Shown: one piece after another, positions 41,893-49,967 of the stretch | Layout of the letters: each line of letters opens with the position of its first letter | How positions within the stretch are numbered: position 1 is the first letter of the stretch | Notes under the pieces: generated by a model | What the model was told of the DNA's origin: nothing | Seen by the model: only the letters and a program-made list of their open reading frames with translations | Database searches by the model: none | Source: Pseudomonas sp. GD04019 | GTDB lineage: Bacteria; Pseudomonadota; Gammaproteobacteria; Pseudomonadales; Pseudomonadaceae | Reading direction: 5' to 3' | DNA length: 64,000 nt | NCBI RefSeq assembly: GCF_029837695.1 | Contig: NZ_JAOEEA010000006.1 | Coordinates: 242,563 to 306,562, forward strand | Translations under genes and position numbers: made by a program

Positions 41893-42157
41893 GGTTCTGC
41901 CCACGAACAAAATACGGTGGCGGCGCTGGGCGTTTTCGCGCAGTGCAAGGAAGGCCGGACGCAGTGGGCTGCCTGCCCACAAGTTCGGCATGACACCGCA
42001 ATGCGCGAAAACGCACGCGCCCCGGAGGGCTGCGCCCGAAAGCGCGCCAGCCGGTGTTGCTCGTCCCTTAGCTGGAATCGCCAAACTGCGGGACTCGCGC
42101 CTTGTCTGGTGCGCTTTCGGGCGGCAGCGCCGGTGTGTTTTGTTCATGGGCAGAACC
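41893..42157. repeat. 265-bp terminal-inverted-repeat element between tssC and tssE
   Basis: The 23-bp ends (41893-41915 and 42135-42157) are inverted repeats matching at 21 of 23 bases, both with GGTTCTGCCCA at the outer edge. Two nested inner pairs follow: GCGTTTTCGCGCA (41930-41942) with its complement at 42002-42014, and a 17-18 bp pair at 42029-42045 and 42111-42128 with one bulge. The right edge abuts the tssC stop and the left edge is 2 bp from the tssE start. An 85-codon open frame (ATG 42145, MNKTHRRC...) spans it on the minus strand. It looks like a MITE-like or structured repeat. Confidence 0.7.
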
Positions 42158-43633
42158 TCACTCCTTGTCCAGCTTGCCGACCAAGGACAGGGTGAAATCG
42201 GCACCCATGTACTTGAAGTGCGGGCGCACGTTGAGGCTGACGCGGTACCAGCCCGGCTCGCCTTCCACGTCGCTGACGATCACTTGCGCGGCGCGCAGCG
42301 GACGGCGGCTGCGGACTTCCGAGCTGGGGTTCTCCTGGTCGGCGACGAACTGGCGGATCCACTTGTTCAGTTCCAGTTCCAGATCGGTGCGCTCTTTCCA
42401 CGCGCCGATCTGTTCGCGCTGCAGCACCTTCAGGTAGTGGGCCAGGCGGTTGACGATGAACAGGTAGGGCAGTTGGGTGCCGAGCTTGTAGTTCAGCTCG
42501 GCGGTCTTGCCTTCCTCGCTGATGCCGAAGAATTTCGGCTTCTGGGTGGAGTTGGCGGAGAAGAACGCGGCGTTGTCGCTGCCCTTGCGCATGGTCAGGG
42601 CGATAAAGCCTTCTTCCGCGAGTTCATATTCGCGACGGTCGGAGACCAGCACCTCGGTGGGGATCTTGGTCTCGATCTCGCCCATGCTCTCGAAGTGGTG
42701 CAGCGGCAGGTCTTCCACCGCGCCACCGCTTTGCGGGCCGATGATGTTCGGGCACCAGCGGAACTTGGCGAAGCTGTCGGTCAGCTTGGAGGCGAAGGTG
42801 TAGGCGGTGTTGCCCCACAGGTAGTGCTCGTGGTTGCCGGCGACGTTCTCCTTGTAGACGAAGGTCTTCACCGGGTTCTCTTCCGGATCGTAGGGGTTGC
42901 GCAGCAGGAAGCGCGGCAGGGTCAGGCCGACGTAACGCGCGTCTTCACGTTCGCGGAAGCTCTGCCACTTGGCGAACTGCGGGCCCTCGAAGTGATCCTT
43001 GAGATCCTTCAGGTTGGGCAGGCCGGTGAAGCTCTCCAGGCCGAAGAATTTCGGGCCGGCGGCGGCGATGAAGGGGGCGTGCGACATGCAGGCGACGGAG
43101 GCCACGTGCTGCATGCACTTGATGTCCGGCGAGCTGGGGTCGAAGAAGTAGTTGGCGACGATGGCGCCGACCGGCTGGCCGCCGAACTGGCCGTATTCGG
43201 CGGTGTAGATGTGCTTGTACAGGCCGGACTGGGTGATTTCCGGGCTGTCCTCGAAGTCGTCCAGCAGGTCCTGCTTGGAGGCGTTGAGGATTTCCAGCTT
43301 GGTGTTCTCGCGGAAGTTGGTGCGATCGACCAGCAGCTTGAGGCCGCGCCAGGACGATTCCAGGGCCTGGAAGTCGGCGTGATGAAGGATCTCGTCCATC
43401 TGCCGGCTGAGCTTGGCGTCGATCTCCGCGATCATGCGGTCGACCATGGCCTTCTTCACCGGCTCGTTCTGGTTGTGCGGCTTCAGCAGCTCTTCGATGA
43501 AGGCGGACACGCCACGCTTGGCGATGTCATAGGCTTCGTCGTCCGGAGTCAGGCGGGTTTCCGCGATGATGCGGTCGAGAATGCCGGCTTCGGCGACATT
43601 CCGGGTGCTTTCCACTACTGCACTGGTGCTCAT
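42158..43633 (-). CDS. tssC: T6SS contractile sheath large subunit TssC
   Basis: A 491-residue sheath protein (VipB/ImpD). Family sequence is clear: SWRGLKLLVDRTNF, SPEITQSGLYKHIYTAEYGQFGGQPVGAIV, and the C-terminal PGWYRVSLNVRPHFKYMGADFTLSLVGKL. It pairs with TssB encoded 23 bp upstream. Confidence 0.97.
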   Translation of the reverse strand: MSTSAVVESTRNVAEAGILDRIIAETRLTPDDEAYDIAKRGVSAFIEELLKPHNQNEPVKKAMVDRMIAEIDAKLSRQMDEILHHADFQALESSWRGLKLLVDRTNFRENTKLEILNASKQDLLDDFEDSPEITQSGLYKHIYTAEYGQFGGQPVGAIVANYFFDPSSPDIKCMQHVASVACMSHAPFIAAAGPKFFGLESFTGLPNLKDLKDHFEGPQFAKWQSFREREDARYVGLTLPRFLLRNPYDPEENPVKTFVYKENVAGNHEHYLWGNTAYTFASKLTDSFAKFRWCPNIIGPQSGGAVEDLPLHHFESMGEIETKIPTEVLVSDRREYELAEEGFIALTMRKGSDNAAFFSANSTQKPKFFGISEEGKTAELNYKLGTQLPYLFIVNRLAHYLKVLQREQIGAWKERTDLELELNKWIRQFVADQENPSSEVRSRRPLRAAQVIVSDVEGEPGWYRVSLNVRPHFKYMGADFTLSLVGKLDKE

Positions 43634-43656
43634 GCTCGGGCTTCCTTGTCGAGAAT

Positions 43657-44163
43657 TCAGGCGTCTTGCTGGGCTTGGGCGGCGAGGCCCAGTTCACCCA
43701 GTACGCGATCACGGGAGTCGTCGTCGGAGAGGACGCTTTCGATGGCCTTGCGGAAGGCCGGCGCGTTGCCCAGCGGACCTTTCAGGGCGACCAGGGCGTC
43801 GCGCAGCTCCATCAGCTTCTTCAGCTCGGGGACCTGGTCGACCACGGCGGCCGGGTTGAAGTCCTTCATCGAGTTGATGCGCAGCTGCACCGGCAACTCG
43901 TCGGCGCTCTCTTCGTCCTGCAGACGGTTGGGCACGTTGAAGGTCAGGCTCAGCTCCTGCTTGCCCAGCACTTCGTCGAAGTTGTTCTTGTCGATGCTGA
44001 TCGGTTTGCGGTCCTCGATCTTGCGCTCGTCGGCGCGCTGGGTGAAATCACCCAGCACCATCAACTTGAGGGGCAGTTCGATCTCTTCCTGAGCACCACC
44101 GGTCGCCGGTTTGAAGGTGACGTTGATGCGTTCCTTGGGTGCTACCGAGCCTTCTTTGGCCAT
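43657..44163 (-). CDS. tssB: T6SS contractile sheath small subunit TssB
   Basis: A 168-residue sheath protein (VipA/ImpC). Typical features are RINVTFKP, ELPLKLMVLGDFT, and LPVQLRINSMKDFNP, ending in a helix with the ClpV-contacting region. GGAGAACAACC precedes the ATG. Confidence 0.97.
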   Translation of the reverse strand: MAKEGSVAPKERINVTFKPATGGAQEEIELPLKLMVLGDFTQRADERKIEDRKPISIDKNNFDEVLGKQELSLTFNVPNRLQDEESADELPVQLRINSMKDFNPAAVVDQVPELKKLMELRDALVALKGPLGNAPAFRKAIESVLSDDDSRDRVLGELGLAAQAQQDA

Positions 44164-44201
44164 GGTTGTTCTCCTTTACGTTAAGCGGAGGCCTTGCGGC
44201 C

Positions 44202-45764
44202 TCAATCCAGCACCACTTCGAGATCGAGGTGGCACAGCCTGCGGTGGATCTCTTCCTTGCGCTCGCGGATCGCATGGTTCTGCGGCAGCAGCTCGTAGCA
44301 GTTGTGCAGCAGACGCAGCACTTCCAGGGCGAGATCGGGTTCCCACTCGCCGAGGCCGGAGGCCTGCAGCGTCTGGTCGAGAGATTCGAGTTGGGTCTTG
44401 GCCAGTTCGTGTTTCTTCGCTGCGCTGCACAGGCGCGCCAGGCTCAGATGCCAGAAGAATCGCGCGCGGCCGCCCTGGGCCTGGGTCATGCCCTGCTTGA
44501 GCTGCTGCACGGCGGGCTTCAGGCCGTCCTTGCGCAGGCGCGGCAGGGCGGCCTGCAGGGCGATTTCCCAGGCCGGCAGTTCGCCGCTGGCGCCGACCTG
44601 AACGGCCGGCTCGGCGCTCGGCGGCTGCAGGTGCGGCATGACGCTGGCGCCGATCCAGGCGCGGGTCTCGGCATCGGCGAAAGGTACGCCGTCATGGAAG
44701 CGCAGCTCGTCCAGGCCCGGTACGCGCTGCAGGAACAGCGCCAGCTGCATCTCCACCTCGCACATGGCGGCCTCGGCGTTCAGCTGCTGCAGGCATTCCC
44801 AGGCCAGGCGCTGGCCATCCAGCCAGAACGGCGCGCGGGCGATGCTGGCCTCCACTTCCACCAGCAGGTCGGCGTACTGGCCGGCGGCGAAGCGCTCGGC
44901 GAAGCTGGCCAGCTTGTCGGCCGGCAGGCCGCGCAGGGTGGTGATCTGTTCGGCATTGCTCTGCGGCAGGCCATCTATCGGCAGCCACAGCAGGGTGCGC
45001 GCCAGGCGCAGGGCGCGGAGGTCGCTGGCCTTCTGCTTCAGCCACCAGGCGCACAGCGGCCGGGCACCGTCCTGCAGGGCGCGCAGCGACTTGTGCGCGT
45101 CGCGCTCGTTGTCCAGCGGTGCGGTGGGATTGATCACCTGGGCGGCGGCCTGCTTGACCTGGGCCAGGGCGGCGCCGACCACGCCGGGTTCGGCCTGGCC
45201 CTGGGTGGCGCGGGCGATTTGCTCGTCCAGGCGGCGGCACAGTGGCAAGAGCAGCGGTGCCTGTTCGCCCAGATGTGCGGCCAGACAGGTTTCCAGGCCG
45301 CGCAGCAGCTCGGCCAGATTGCGGAACAGCGGCAGCTGGCTGGCGACGGGGATGTCTTCGCCCAAGACTTTTTCCAGACGCGGGGTGAGCCAGGTAAGGG
45401 CGGCGGCACGGGTGCGATCCTTGAGTGGATGCAGGGTGCTCCAGTGCTGCTGGCAGAGCTCGAGCAGCAGGCCCAGGCCGGCCTGCAGGCCATTCAGGCC
45501 TTCGCGCTGGTGCAGGCTCCAGACCAGCCAGCAGGCTACGCGCAGATCCTTGGAATGGTGGCGTAGCAGCGCCTCGCTCTGGTCTCGCACCTTGTGCCAG
45601 TCAATGGCCTCGGTCTGGTGCATGGCGGCGGCCTTTTCCAGCTCGCCTTCCAGGGCTTCGAATTCGCCGGAATAACGCATGTCTTCACCGGCGAAATTCC
45701 CATCGTTAATGGGTGTTTTCGCCAGTTGCAGATAATGCTCGGCCAGAGGTGAAAGTGCAGTCAT
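44202..45764 (-). CDS. tssA: T6SS cap/assembly protein TssA
   Basis: A 520-residue ImpA-family protein that primes tail-tube/sheath polymerisation. The ImpA N-terminal domain (about 1-130; GEDMRYSGEFEALEGELEKA, LRVACWLVWSLHQREGL) is present, with a variable middle and C-terminal region. ATG at 45764 matches the family N-terminus (MTALSPLAEHYL); a longer reading from 45875 would run through promoter-like DNA. It is the first gene of the minus-strand T6SS operon, corresponding to hsiA2. Confidence 0.93.
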   Translation of the reverse strand: MTALSPLAEHYLQLAKTPINDGNFAGEDMRYSGEFEALEGELEKAAAMHQTEAIDWHKVRDQSEALLRHHSKDLRVACWLVWSLHQREGLNGLQAGLGLLLELCQQHWSTLHPLKDRTRAAALTWLTPRLEKVLGEDIPVASQLPLFRNLAELLRGLETCLAAHLGEQAPLLLPLCRRLDEQIARATQGQAEPGVVGAALAQVKQAAAQVINPTAPLDNERDAHKSLRALQDGARPLCAWWLKQKASDLRALRLARTLLWLPIDGLPQSNAEQITTLRGLPADKLASFAERFAAGQYADLLVEVEASIARAPFWLDGQRLAWECLQQLNAEAAMCEVEMQLALFLQRVPGLDELRFHDGVPFADAETRAWIGASVMPHLQPPSAEPAVQVGASGELPAWEIALQAALPRLRKDGLKPAVQQLKQGMTQAQGGRARFFWHLSLARLCSAAKKHELAKTQLESLDQTLQASGLGEWEPDLALEVLRLLHNCYELLPQNHAIRERKEEIHRRLCHLDLEVVLD

Positions 45765-46269
45765 TCCATTGACTCTATATATACGTCCAGCAACTTGGAA
45801 AAACTTCCCATATATATGAGAAGCAAGCGGTTGCTTGGTCCATGTGTGCAACTTTCTGCGCAGCTCTTTGCGCAACTACTTGCACAGCGTCCTTATGCGG
45901 TGGGCATCCTAGCCCCAGGATGGGAGGTGGGCAAGGCGGAAAATGTGAAGCGTTAGACAAGCGGGAAGATTGCTGGAAGTTGTTCGTCGGCAGAGCGGCT
46001 AGCTGTTTTGGCGCCAATTAAAAGTTGTTATGAGTACGTATTCATATATATGGGAAAGTGCAACTTTCCCTGTAAGAAAATGCTTACCGGTAACTTTGCT
46101 CTGCTTCACACTTGGCAGGGTTTATAAGTTCGCTTCTGTGAACTCGCGCGGCAAATTCTGGCCCCTGACTGGGCGAAAACGTGACCCGCTTCCGCCTGCC
46201 GCATCGGCGCCAAAGCGGTCGGGCTGACCTAAGCTGGCTGGGTCAGCCACCGTTGCGAGGAACCGGGCC
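45765..46269. promoter_or_regulatory. 505-bp divergent regulatory region upstream of tssA
   Basis: A gene-free AT-richer stretch between tssA (-) and the DUF3617 gene (+). It contains a perfect 15-bp inverted repeat whose arms TTCCCATATATATGA (45805-45819) and TCATATATATGGGAA (46043-46057) lie 223 bp apart; hairpins AAGCAA-GCGG-TTGCTT (45821-45836), CATCCT-...-AGGATG (45904-45921) and GGAAAGT-GCA-ACTTTCC (46054-46070); and direct copies of GTGCAACTTTC (45843 and 46059 areas). A weak sigma-54-like site on the minus strand (TTGGCGCC...GCT, 46001-46017) has the GG/GC spacing but a poor -12 box. Confidence 0.5.
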
Positions 46270-46776
46270 ATGTCCATCATCCGCACCCTGTCGTTGGGCT
46301 TGTGTCTGTTGCCGGCATTGGCATGGGCCGAGCTGCGCCCGGGCCTATGGGAGTTCACCAACCAGGTGCAGAGCGGTGGCCAGGCGATGCCGGACATGCA
46401 GGAGCTGCTCGCGCAGATGCAGAACATGCCGGCCGAACAGCGGCAGATGATGGAGCAGATGCTCAAGCAGAAGGGCGTGCAGATGGGCAGCGGCGGTGGT
46501 GTGCAGCTGTGCCTCAGCGAGGCCAGCGCCAAGGGCCAGAACATCCCCCTGCAGGACCCCAACTCGGGCTGCACCCACGAGATCACCGAGCGCAGCGCCG
46601 AGCTGTGGAAGTTCCGCTTCAGCTGCCCCAACGGCCAGGGCGAGGGTGAGACCCGTTTCGCCAGCGACACGGCCTTTACCACCACGGTGAAGGGCGTCTA
46701 TGACGGCCGCGACAGCACCATGAACAGCCAGGCGCGCTGGGTTGGCGAGGATTGCGGAGGCCTGCCCGCCCGCTAA
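46270..46776 (+). CDS. DUF3617 periplasmic protein
   Basis: A 168-residue exported protein: signal peptide ending AWA (about residue 20), then ELRPGLWEFTNQVQ, a Met/Gln-rich helix (DMQELLAQMQNMPAEQRQMM) and a C-terminal beta region with conserved Cys pairs (CLSE, SGCTHE, FSCPNG, EDCGG). This is the DUF3617 pattern. The function is unknown. It diverges from the T6SS operon, and a palindromic repeat follows right after its stop. Confidence 0.85.
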   Translation: MSIIRTLSLGLCLLPALAWAELRPGLWEFTNQVQSGGQAMPDMQELLAQMQNMPAEQRQMMEQMLKQKGVQMGSGGGVQLCLSEASAKGQNIPLQDPNSGCTHEITERSAELWKFRFSCPNGQGEGETRFASDTAFTTTVKGVYDGRDSTMNSQARWVGEDCGGLPAR

Positions 46777-46917
46777 GAACCTACCTACGATCTCTTGATC
46801 GTCGGCCAGGCTGCGTTGAAATGGGGCTCGGGTTGCTCATTTACCGCTCGTAAACTCCGCACCCTCGCCCCATTTCGCCTTGCCTGGCTCTAGCTCAAAA
46901 GATCGTAAACAGGCTCT
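46777..46917. repeat. Palindromic intergenic repeat, copy B
   Basis: The same family as 14772-14906, in the opposite orientation. Outer arms TACGATCTCTTGA (46786-46798) and TCAAAAGATCGTA (46895-46907) pair with one mismatch; inner arms GAAATGGGG/CCCCATTTC and TTTAC/GTAAA pair. Conserved blocks CAACGCAGC and CAGGCAAGGCG (reverse complements here) are shared with copy A. It starts right after the DUF3617 stop codon and may also act as its transcript end. Confidence 0.75.
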
Positions 46918-46998
46918 GATCGCCTGTGGCGCAATCGGCGGCGCCCGGCGCGGCACTGCGGTTACACTGCCGCTTCAGTCAGGGCCGAGGGCGAAGGA

Positions 46999-47565
46999 AT
47001 GCAGGTAATCGGATGGTGGTTGTTCGGTGCGGTCAGCGTGCTGGTGCTGCTGGTCGGCATCCATCTCTACAACCGTCTGGTATTCAACCGTGCGCGGGTG
47101 GCCGAGGCCTGGAGCGGCATCGACGTGCAGCTCAAGCGCCGCTCCAGCCTGATCCCGCAGCTGGTCGCCTGCCTGCGCGCCTACATGACCCACGAGCGCG
47201 ACACCCTGGAGGAGCTGACCAGCCGCCGCGGTGAAGCCCGGGCCCACGAGGGCGAGAGCGCCGCCAGCCGCGCCGCGTTCGAGGGGCAGCTGTCCTCCTC
47301 GCTGCTGCGCGTGTTCGCCGTCGCCGAGAACTATCCCGAGCTCAAGGCCGACGCGGTTTTCCTCGATCTGCAGCGCAACCTCAGCGAGGTCGAGGACCAT
47401 ATCCAGATGGCCCGTCGTTACTACAACGGCGCCGTGCGCGAACTCAACGTGCTGGTCGAGTCGGTGCCGAGCAACCTGCTGGCCGGCGCCTTCGGCTTCC
47501 GCTGCGCCGACTACTTCACCCTGGAAGACCCGCGCGACGGCCAGTCGCCGAAGATGGAGTTCTGA
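46999..47565 (+). CDS. lemA: LemA family protein
   Basis: A 188-residue LemA-family membrane protein: one N-terminal membrane helix (about 4-25) and a helical domain with AWSGIDVQLKRRSSLIPQLV and LQRNLSEVEDHIQMARRYYNGAVRELN. The cellular role is unclear in the literature known to me. It lies 2 bp upstream of a DUF2207 gene, a frequent pairing. Confidence 0.92.
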   Translation: MQVIGWWLFGAVSVLVLLVGIHLYNRLVFNRARVAEAWSGIDVQLKRRSSLIPQLVACLRAYMTHERDTLEELTSRRGEARAHEGESAASRAAFEGQLSSSLLRVFAVAENYPELKADAVFLDLQRNLSEVEDHIQMARRYYNGAVRELNVLVESVPSNLLAGAFGFRCADYFTLEDPRDGQSPKMEF

Positions 47566-47567
47566 CC

Positions 47568-49490
47568 ATGCCGGGACGGCTCAAGCTGCTCTTGCTGTTG
47601 TGCTGCCTGTTGCCCGGCATGAGCCTGGCGCAGGAGGTGATCGAGGATTTCGCCGTGGAGCTGCGGGTCGGCCGCGACGGCATGCTCGACGTGGTCGAGC
47701 GCATCGTGGTGCAGGCCGAGGGCGACCAGATCCAGCGCGGCATCTACCGCGATATCCCGGTGATCTATCGCCTGCCTGGCGGCCTGCTGCGCAAGACGCC
47801 GATCGAGAGCTTCAGCGCCACCCGCGATGACGCGCCGGAGCAGGTGCATCGCGAGAGCATCGGCGCCTATCAGCGCTTCTACCTGGGCTCGGCCGATCAC
47901 TATCTGCAGCCAGGACGTTACCGCTACGAGCTGAGCTATCGGGTCGACCCGCAGCTGCTGCAGCGGCCAGGCGAGGACGAGCTGTACTGGAACGTCACCG
48001 GTGATGCCTGGAGTTTCCCGATCCTGCACGCCTCGGTGCGGGTGCAGCTGCCGCCTGGTGCGCGGGTCGACAGCGTGTACGGCTACACCGGCGCCAGTGG
48101 CGAGCAGGGCCAGGGCTACCGGGAGGTGGCGCGCGTTGATGGCTTCCTGCACCTGGAAACCACTGCGGCACTGCCGCCGCGGCAGGGTTTCACCCTGGCC
48201 GTCGATTGGCCGAGTGGCCTGGTCGAGCGACCGAGCCTGCTGCAACGTACCCTGCGCCTGCTGTTCGATAACGCTGGCGTTGCCCTGGGCGGGCTGCTCT
48301 GGATCGCACTGCTGGTCTACTACCTGCGCACCTGGCGGCGCGTCGGCCGCGATCCGCGCAAGGGCTTGCACATGGTGCACTTCGAGGCGCCGGACGATCT
48401 CAGCCCAACCCAGGTCGGCTATCTCTGGCATCGCGGTTTTCGCGGGGTTTTCGACGAAGCGCGTGCCCTGGGCGTGTGCTTCACCGACTGGGCGATTCGT
48501 GGGCTGATTCGTCTGGAGGATCGACCACGCGCCGACGGTTTCATCCTGCAGCGCGGCAAGACGCCGATCGAGTCGGCGCGCGTCGGCGAGATCGAGTGGC
48601 TGCGTCTGCTGTTCCCGGCCAGCAAGGGTGATGCACCGCTGGAGCTGGGCAGTAAGTACCAGCCGCGCCTGGCCGAGATGAAGGCGCGCATGGTCGACGG
48701 CCTGGCTACCCATGGCCGCCTGTGGCACGCCAACAACCGCGGCGCCTGGGCCACCGGCCTGGCCCTGGCCGTGCCGGGCATCCTGCTCGGCGTGTTGACT
48801 GGGCTGCAGGGCGAAGAGCAGTGGGGCCTGGCCATCGGGGGCCTGGCGTTCAGCCTGGGCTTCGGCGTGCCCACGGTCGTGATCCTGGTGATGGCAGCGC
48901 GCCAGTCGAGTTGGGGCAAGAGGATCGGCCTGGGCCTGGTCGCGCTGATGTTCGGCTGGCCGGTGCCGATCGGCCTGTGGATGCTGCTGTCCACCACGTC
49001 GGTGCCGGTGGCGATTCTGCTGTTTGCCTATGTGCTGGTGGTGGCGCTGTTCTATCGCTGGCTGGAGGCGCCTTCGGTGAAGGGTCAGCAACTGCAGGAT
49101 GCACTGGCCGGCTATCGCGACTATCTGCAGCTGGCCGAGCGCGATGTGCTGGAGCGTGCCGGCGAGGCGCCGGCCATGAGCATCGAGCTGTATGAGCGGC
49201 ACCTGCCCTATGCCATGGCGCTGGGTGTGGAGGAACAGTGGAGTGCGCGCTTTGCCGCGGCGCTGGAGGCGGGGTTGCTCGACAACTCGGTCGCGTATCG
49301 GCCGGGCTGGTATCAGGCGAGCAACAGCTTCAACTCACCATCCACCTTCGGCAGCGCCCTGGCGTCCAGCCTGGTCAGCGCCAGTGCCAGCGCATCCACG
49401 CCGCCGGCCTCATCTTCGTCCAGCGGTGGCTCGTCGGGCGGCGGTTCGTCCGGAGGTGGTAGCGGCGGCGGGGGAGGCGGCGGCTGGTAG
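47568..49490 (+). CDS. DUF2207 membrane protein with Gly/Ser-rich tail
   Basis: A 640-residue protein: signal peptide (LLLLCCLLPGMSLAQ), an exported N-terminal DUF2207 domain (about 24-215; YRDIPVIYRLPGGLL), a membrane helix near 228-250, a cytoplasmic segment, two to four more helices near 395-485, and a tail of Ser then Gly (SSGGGSGGGGGGGW). The DUF2207 family with such tails is widespread and uncharacterised. It is the downstream partner of lemA. Confidence 0.88.
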   Translation: MPGRLKLLLLLCCLLPGMSLAQEVIEDFAVELRVGRDGMLDVVERIVVQAEGDQIQRGIYRDIPVIYRLPGGLLRKTPIESFSATRDDAPEQVHRESIGAYQRFYLGSADHYLQPGRYRYELSYRVDPQLLQRPGEDELYWNVTGDAWSFPILHASVRVQLPPGARVDSVYGYTGASGEQGQGYREVARVDGFLHLETTAALPPRQGFTLAVDWPSGLVERPSLLQRTLRLLFDNAGVALGGLLWIALLVYYLRTWRRVGRDPRKGLHMVHFEAPDDLSPTQVGYLWHRGFRGVFDEARALGVCFTDWAIRGLIRLEDRPRADGFILQRGKTPIESARVGEIEWLRLLFPASKGDAPLELGSKYQPRLAEMKARMVDGLATHGRLWHANNRGAWATGLALAVPGILLGVLTGLQGEEQWGLAIGGLAFSLGFGVPTVVILVMAARQSSWGKRIGLGLVALMFGWPVPIGLWMLLSTTSVPVAILLFAYVLVVALFYRWLEAPSVKGQQLQDALAGYRDYLQLAERDVLERAGEAPAMSIELYERHLPYAMALGVEEQWSARFAAALEAGLLDNSVAYRPGWYQASNSFNSPSTFGSALASSLVSASASASTPPASSSSSGGSSGGGSSGGGSGGGGGGGW

Positions 49491-49511
49491 AACTAGTCGC
49501 ATGTTGGAATG

Positions 49512-49527
49512 GGTTCCACGTGAAACC
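49512..49527. promoter_or_regulatory. parS: parS centromere-like site
   Basis: GGTTCCACGTGAAACC contains the 14-bp core GTTCCACGTGAAAC, which fits the bacterial parS consensus (TGTTNCACGTGAAACA) around the CACGTG centre. It lies in the 53-bp gap between two convergent genes. The symmetry extends outward to 49507-49532 (26 bp with one mismatched pair). It is the only convincing parS match found in the window by reading for CACGTG, and is 41.5 kb from parB. Confidence 0.8.
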
Positions 49528-49543
49528 CATTCATGTCGCGCAG

Positions 49544-49897
49544 TCAGCGATCCATCCACACGCCCTTGCTCTGCTGTTCGCAGGCCGGCTTGAGGTAGCG
49601 GGCGTCGCTGGCCACGCCGTAGTAGTGGATGTCCTGCTGGTAAGGCGTGCCCTGGACCTTGGCGTTGCGACATTCGCCGAAGGCGCCGCTGGGGCACTGC
49701 TCGACGAAGCTGACCTCGACCTTCTGCCCTTGCAACTGCGGGGCGCAGAAGCCGGTGCGGAACAGGTTGGCGGGGATGCTGCGGTTCTGCTGGCAGAGCT
49801 TCACTTCCACCTGCTTGCCTTGGCTGTGCACCACGCAGGCTTCGGCCCAGGCCTGGCCCGTCAGGCCCAGCAGCAACAGGGCGGCAATCACGCGCAT
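49544..49897 (-). CDS. Conserved hypothetical exported protein
   Basis: A 117-residue protein with a signal peptide (LLLLGLTGQAWA) and four to six cysteines in the mature part (EACVVHS, KLCQQN, GFCAPQ, EQCPSG, GECRNA, PACEQQ), suggesting periplasmic disulfides. ATG at 49897 places the signal peptide at the N-terminus. It is transcribed divergently from the COG0523 gene 70 bp away. I do not recognise a named family. Confidence 0.75.
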   Translation of the reverse strand: MRVIAALLLLGLTGQAWAEACVVHSQGKQVEVKLCQQNRSIPANLFRTGFCAPQLQGQKVEVSFVEQCPSGAFGECRNAKVQGTPYQQDIHYYGVASDARYLKPACEQQSKGVWMDR

Positions 49898-49967
49898 CGT
49901 CTCTCTCCTCGAACAAAGCGGCGACTTTAGCCTTTCCCGGCGCGGCGTGAAACCGCACCATAGGCCC

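Noticed and set aside
41890..42145. The 85-codon frame inside the inverted-repeat element as a confident protein-coding gene
   Set aside because: It lies wholly within the repeat, is Arg/Ala-rich and low in recognisable structure, and has no known family. It is kept only as a possible coupling leader for tssE.
41084..44092. A 1002-codon open frame on the + strand opposite tssE, tssC and tssB
   Set aside because: It has no recognisable motifs and overlaps three well-supported T6SS genes and a repeat element; it is a by-product of third-position G/C bias.
46001..46017. A sigma-54 promoter for tssA (TTGGCGCC...GCT on the minus strand)
   Set aside because: The GG and GC positions are correctly spaced, but the -12 element lacks TT and several other consensus bases; too weak to list as a separate promoter.
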